Shown piece after piece: positions 5,940-8,544 of a stretch of 8,544 bases of DNA. The position numbers and the translations under genes are program-made. Within the stretch, counting starts at the first letter, position 1. Each line of letters opens with the position of its first letter. The notes below the pieces were generated by a model. It searched no databases, had not been told where the DNA came from, and saw only the letters and a program-made list of their open reading frames with translations. The DNA is from SCGC-AG-212-J23 sp036406675 (GTDB lineage: Bacteria > Pseudomonadota > Gammaproteobacteria > Burkholderiales > SG8-39): NCBI GenBank assembly GCA_036406675.1, contig DASXAO010000192.1, positions 1-8,544 of the forward strand, read 5' to 3'.

Positions 5940-7615
5940 GCGAGGAAACGATCGCCGCGTGGCAGAAAAAGCTCGATTTCTTCCTGCTGCAGGAAACGAG
6001 GGTTACCGACTCGGCGGAGAAGTTCAAGCTCCAGGAGGACATCGCCGATGCGGAAAAAAAGCTCCGGGAGCTCAGAGCGTCGCAGCACACGTCCAGCGGG
6101 CAGGCCCGCGGCCACCCGTGGCTGGAAGAACTGTTCTCGGACACGGTGTGCTCGAAGATCAGCCGGGCGGTGCGGCCGTACGCGGCCCACAGCCTGGTGT
6201 CCATGCTGCGCGAGCGCATCCCCGCCAACGATGCGGAGCTGATCCGGGCGGGACGCTTCCTCGTCGAGCACCAGCTGCTCGCGACCGCGCAAACGCCGTA
6301 TTGCGCCTTGACCGGCGAGCGCAGGGCCTTCTTCCCCGAGGGCGAGGACGCGCTGTGGGACGCGGTGGACAAGAAGCAGTACGCGCGTCCCAGCCGCACG
6401 CTCGCCCCCGGCGAATTTCTGCAACGGACCCTGGAGCGGACGCGGGACTGGTATGAATACTTCGATGCGCTGAGGCAGTGCCATGAGCCGAAGCTCGAGC
6501 CCGGGGAAATCCAGACCCTTCATTCGATCGAAGTCAGTGGCAAGGGCGGCGCCATCGCCCCTCAGTACCTGATCGCGGGACTGATGTCGTACTTCCACGA
6601 GGAGTGGTCGCCCGTGATCGGCGGCTACACCGACGTCGGGACGAAAGCCGGAATGCTCGATCGGCTCAAAGCATCGCAATGGATCTGCTGGCTGGTCTGG
6701 GGACCGAGCATTCCGCTGTGCGAATGCGGCCAATGGCAGCCGGCCCTGGCCCACCAGTTCGGCTACGGTGACGAAAACAACTCGCTCCCGGTGTATTTCC
6801 TGGGTGACCCGGCGCCGGTGCTGAAGTCGCTGCGCGGCGCAAGCCAGGGAGACAAGCGCGCCATTCACGTCAGGAACGTGGCCGGCCGCCTCACGTGGGC
6901 GCCGTTCGCCTTCGGCGCCGCGTCCAGCTTCGCTCCCGCGCAGGCGCGCTTGACCGCGCCGACTCCTTCCTCGGCCAACGGCGCGAGCGAGCCGGAAGCC
7001 TGCGGGCTGCTGCTCAAGCTGGAGCGAGCCGTGCCGCGCAATGCCGATCCGAAGGAGCCGGCCTACTTTACCTCGTACATCTGGCTCATGTTCTGGGTGA
7101 CTCGCGCGGGACGCGGCAAGTCGCTCCAGCGCCTCGATGGGGAACAGCTGCCTGCTCCGACGGCCGACGCAGCCGCCAACCGCGAGCTCATGAGCGCGGG
7201 CATGTTGTGGCAAGACCTGCTGCCGGTCTTCGTGCACGCCAATATCTTCGATGCGGTGGTGCTGGGGCTGCAGAAGGGAACCCTGGTCGAGAATGCCTTG
7301 CAGCTGCTCCGGCGCGCATGGGAGAGCGAGGACAAGAGCCTGGAGTTTCACCTGGTATGCGCCTCGGACTACTCGGGCTGCGGGCACGAAATCAAGTTTC
7401 CCGCGCCTCGAGGGGAGTCGTTGCTCGAATTGCTGCGTGCCCGCGTGGCGACGTTGCGCAAGGATGACCCGAAATTCGCGAAGTCCCTGTGCCTGCCCGA
7501 TCCGGGCGCGGGCGGCAAGCGGCCGGACGAGTTCGCGTGTTTTTTCTCGGCGTGCCATTTGCCCGAGATGGTCGAAGGGTACTATCAGTTCCTGAACGAC
7601 AAGCAGAGCCAGTAG
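5936..7615 (+). CDS. protein of unknown function sharing the TIR protein's N-terminal adaptor domain
   Basis: This 559-residue protein starts at GTG 5936, overlapping the TIR stop as GTGA. Residues 1-48 match the TIR protein's first 48 at 32 positions without gaps (MSEETIAAWQKKLDF..., core EKFKLQEDI). I do not recognise the remaining 510 residues. Visible features are a mostly helical segment (about 60-185), a Gly/aromatic-rich part (190-335) with a CEC pair (Cys262, Cys264) and a hydrophobic WICWLVWGPSIPL patch, an Ala/Pro/Ser linker (about 330-355), and a C-terminal helical part with SGCGHEI (480-486) and SACH (538-541). Twelve cysteines are unusual for a cytosolic protein of this size, but they do not form a clear zinc ribbon. 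There is no signal peptide, no convincing membrane span and no intact Walker A motif. Context suggests a sensor, scaffold or regulator that meets the TIR effector through the common domain. Codon use looks slightly less GC-biased than in the left half (by eye). Confidence 0.85.
   Translation: MSEETIAAWQKKLDFFLLQETRVTDSAEKFKLQEDIADAEKKLRELRASQHTSSGQARGHPWLEELFSDTVCSKISRAVRPYAAHSLVSMLRERIPANDAELIRAGRFLVEHQLLATAQTPYCALTGERRAFFPEGEDALWDAVDKKQYARPSRTLAPGEFLQRTLERTRDWYEYFDALRQCHEPKLEPGEIQTLHSIEVSGKGGAIAPQYLIAGLMSYFHEEWSPVIGGYTDVGTKAGMLDRLKASQWICWLVWGPSIPLCECGQWQPALAHQFGYGDENNSLPVYFLGDPAPVLKSLRGASQGDKRAIHVRNVAGRLTWAPFAFGAASSFAPAQARLTAPTPSSANGASEPEACGLLLKLERAVPRNADPKEPAYFTSYIWLMFWVTRAGRGKSLQRLDGEQLPAPTADAAANRELMSAGMLWQDLLPVFVHANIFDAVVLGLQKGTLVENALQLLRRAWESEDKSLEFHLVCASDYSGCGHEIKFPAPRGESLLELLRARVATLRKDDPKFAKSLCLPDPGAGGKRPDEFACFFSACHLPEMVEGYYQFLNDKQSQ
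6012..6048 (+). repeat. 37-nt direct repeat, copy 2 (in the 559-residue protein gene)
   Basis: This is the exact copy of 5263-5299, in the same reading register. Flanking codons differ at many third positions, so the identity is concentrated in the FKLQEDI core. Confidence 0.95.
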
Positions 7616-7618
7616 ACC

Positions 7619-7634
7619 GAGCGCTTGAGCGCTT
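7619..7634 (+). repeat. tandem 8-bp repeat at the start of the GNAT gene
   Basis: GAGCGCTT occurs twice back to back (7619-7626 and 7627-7634), spanning the proposed TTG start at 7625-7627. It is followed by the 10-bp palindrome GCTTCGAAGC (7631-7640). It could affect start accessibility, or it may be chance in GC-rich DNA. Confidence 0.6.
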
Positions 7635-8544
7635 CGAAGCAGGTGCAATTCAGGGAACTCGACGCCTCCCCGGGCGGGCTGGCGGAGCTCGCCCGCTTCT
7701 ATCGCCGCGCGTACGTGCGCGAGTTTCCCGATTCCGACGAGCGCGAGTCGCTCGCCAACATGAAGCGCTACCTGCGGCTCAAGGCGCAGGGCTGGTATGG
7801 CAGGAACAACTATCACATCGTGCTGGCCGAGCTCGACGGCGAGCCGATCGGCGGCTCGGTGCTCGACTACCTGGCCGAACCCAATGCCGGGGTCATCGAG
7901 TTCCTCTTCATCGGCGCGGCGCAGCGGCTCAAGGGCTTCGGCCGGTCGCTGCTCGACGAGACCGCGCGCATCCTGGAGCGAGACGCGCGCGCGGCGGCCG
8001 GGAAGCCGCTCGCCGCGATCGTCGCCGAGATGAACGACCCGTTCCGGCCGAGCGAAACGCCGGACAATCTCGATCCGTTCGAGCGCTGCGCGATGTGGGG
8101 ACGATGGGGCTTCGGCAAGCTCGGCTTTCCCTATGTCCAGCCCGCCCTGTCGCGCGGCCAGAAGCCCGTCGAAGGCCTGGCCTTGATCGCGAGGCCGAGC
8201 GACGGCGCGGACGCGGTCGACGCCTCCTGGGTCCTGAGCGTCGTCGGGGAGTACATGCGCTGGGCCATGCGCATCGACGAGCCGTCGCGCAACCGGCAAT
8301 ACCAGGAGATGGAGCGGTTTTTGGGCGAGTACGTGCGCGTGCCGCTCATCGCGCTTCAGTCCTACGTGGGCCGCGACCCCGGCAAATTCCTCGAGGTGCG
8401 GGAAGTGGGCGCCTCGGATAGCTCCCTTCAGCGTGTATTGGAACTCCTCCGTCTTGAAATCAAGCAGCCGGCGCGCATCGCTTCGCCGCGCGACTTCAGG
8501 CGCGCCCTGTCCTGGCCGCGCACCAGGCGCGGCAGCTATCGCTT
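7625..8544 (+). CDS. GNAT-family N-acetyltransferase with extra C-terminal region (3' end outside the window)
   Basis: An open frame runs from just after TAG 7613-7615 to the window edge, 306 codons from TTG 7625 with no stop. The N-terminal half is a GNAT fold. YHIVLAELDGEPIGGSVLDY (63-82) is the central strand pair and GVIEFLFI (89-96) is strand 4. RLKGFGRSLLDE (101-112) carries the R-x-x-G-x-G acetyl-CoA pyrophosphate loop and its helix. GLALIARP (about 180-187) fits a late GNAT strand. Residues about 190-306 form a mainly helical extension that I do not recognise. The start is uncertain: TTG 7625 has a poor Shine-Dalgarno, and GTG 7640 is an alternative that removes only five residues. 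It is in the same frame as the preceding gene, 10 bp after its stop, so it is the last visible member of the operon. The acceptor is unknown; in this context it may modify a host or partner protein. Confidence 0.8.
   Translation, partial: MSASKQVQFRELDASPGGLAELARFYRRAYVREFPDSDERESLANMKRYLRLKAQGWYGRNNYHIVLAELDGEPIGGSVLDYLAEPNAGVIEFLFIGAAQRLKGFGRSLLDETARILERDARAAAGKPLAAIVAEMNDPFRPSETPDNLDPFERCAMWGRWGFGKLGFPYVQPALSRGQKPVEGLALIARPSDGADAVDASWVLSVVGEYMRWAMRIDEPSRNRQYQEMERFLGEYVRVPLIALQSYVGRDPGKFLEVREVGASDSSLQRVLELLRLEIKQPARIASPRDFRRALSWPRTRRGSYR

Noticed and set aside
7100..7123. A Walker A-like AGRGKS after a hydrophobic strand (residues 381-396 of the 559-residue protein)
   Set aside because: The required first glycine (or alanine) of GxxxxGK[ST] is a threonine (Thr389), and no Walker B or sensor motif follows clearly. 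It is not enough to call an NTPase.
5645..8299. A very long minus-strand open frame (884 codons) opposite the TIR, orphan and GNAT genes
   Set aside because: Its translation is Arg/Ala/Gly/Leu-rich, has no recognisable domain and crosses three plus-strand genes. It is the usual antisense shadow of GC-rich third codon positions.
1..8544. tRNA/rRNA genes, CRISPR arrays, insertion sequences, integrases or attachment sites
   Set aside because: No regularly spaced repeats, no transposase or integrase motifs and no tRNA-like cloverleaf were seen. The TIR cluster has no visible mobile-element boundary within the window.

Overview
The window is GC-rich and densely coded, with every supported gene on the plus strand. 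It looks like a betaproteobacterium, probably from the Burkholderiales or a near relative. The clues are a Bug/TctC solute receptor, strong GC bias at third codon positions, GTG and TTG starts, and an ABM-family protein typical of those genomes. This assignment is inferred from gene content; there is no rRNA or marker gene to settle it.

Left part (1-424): the C-terminal 140 residues of a Bug/TctC periplasmic binding protein whose start lies outside the window. A 120-bp gap (425-544) follows. It holds a Shine-Dalgarno sequence, a possible 8-codon leader ORF and a small hairpin ahead of the next gene.

Middle (545-4766): two genes 13 bp apart, probably one operon for the cell envelope. The first is a 922-residue exported protein that joins a HExxH metallopeptidase domain, a TolB/PD40-like propeller region and an Omp85/BamA-like C-terminal beta-barrel. 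The second is a Tat-exported amidohydrolase of the cytosine-deaminase/chlorohydrolase type. A terminator-like hairpin (4799-4821) closes this block.

Right part (4879-8544, running off the end): four tightly packed genes. A small ABM-fold protein overlaps a TIR-domain gene by TTGA. The TIR gene overlaps a 559-residue protein of unknown function by GTGA. Ten bp after that stop comes a GNAT acetyltransferase that continues past the window edge and is easily missed because it begins with TTG and has no stop in view.

The most interesting feature is that the TIR protein and the 559-residue protein begin with the same roughly 48-residue helical-hairpin domain (32 of 48 positions identical without gaps), including a 37-nt stretch identical at DNA level. 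Bacterial conflict systems use small N-terminal adaptor domains in this way to bring an effector and a partner together by like-with-like contact. I therefore read TIR + 559-residue protein + GNAT as a candidate, apparently undescribed, defence or signalling module. In it TIR is the likely NAD-consuming effector, the 559-residue protein the candidate sensor or scaffold, and GNAT a possible modifier. Function is inference; the shared domain and the overlaps are directly visible.
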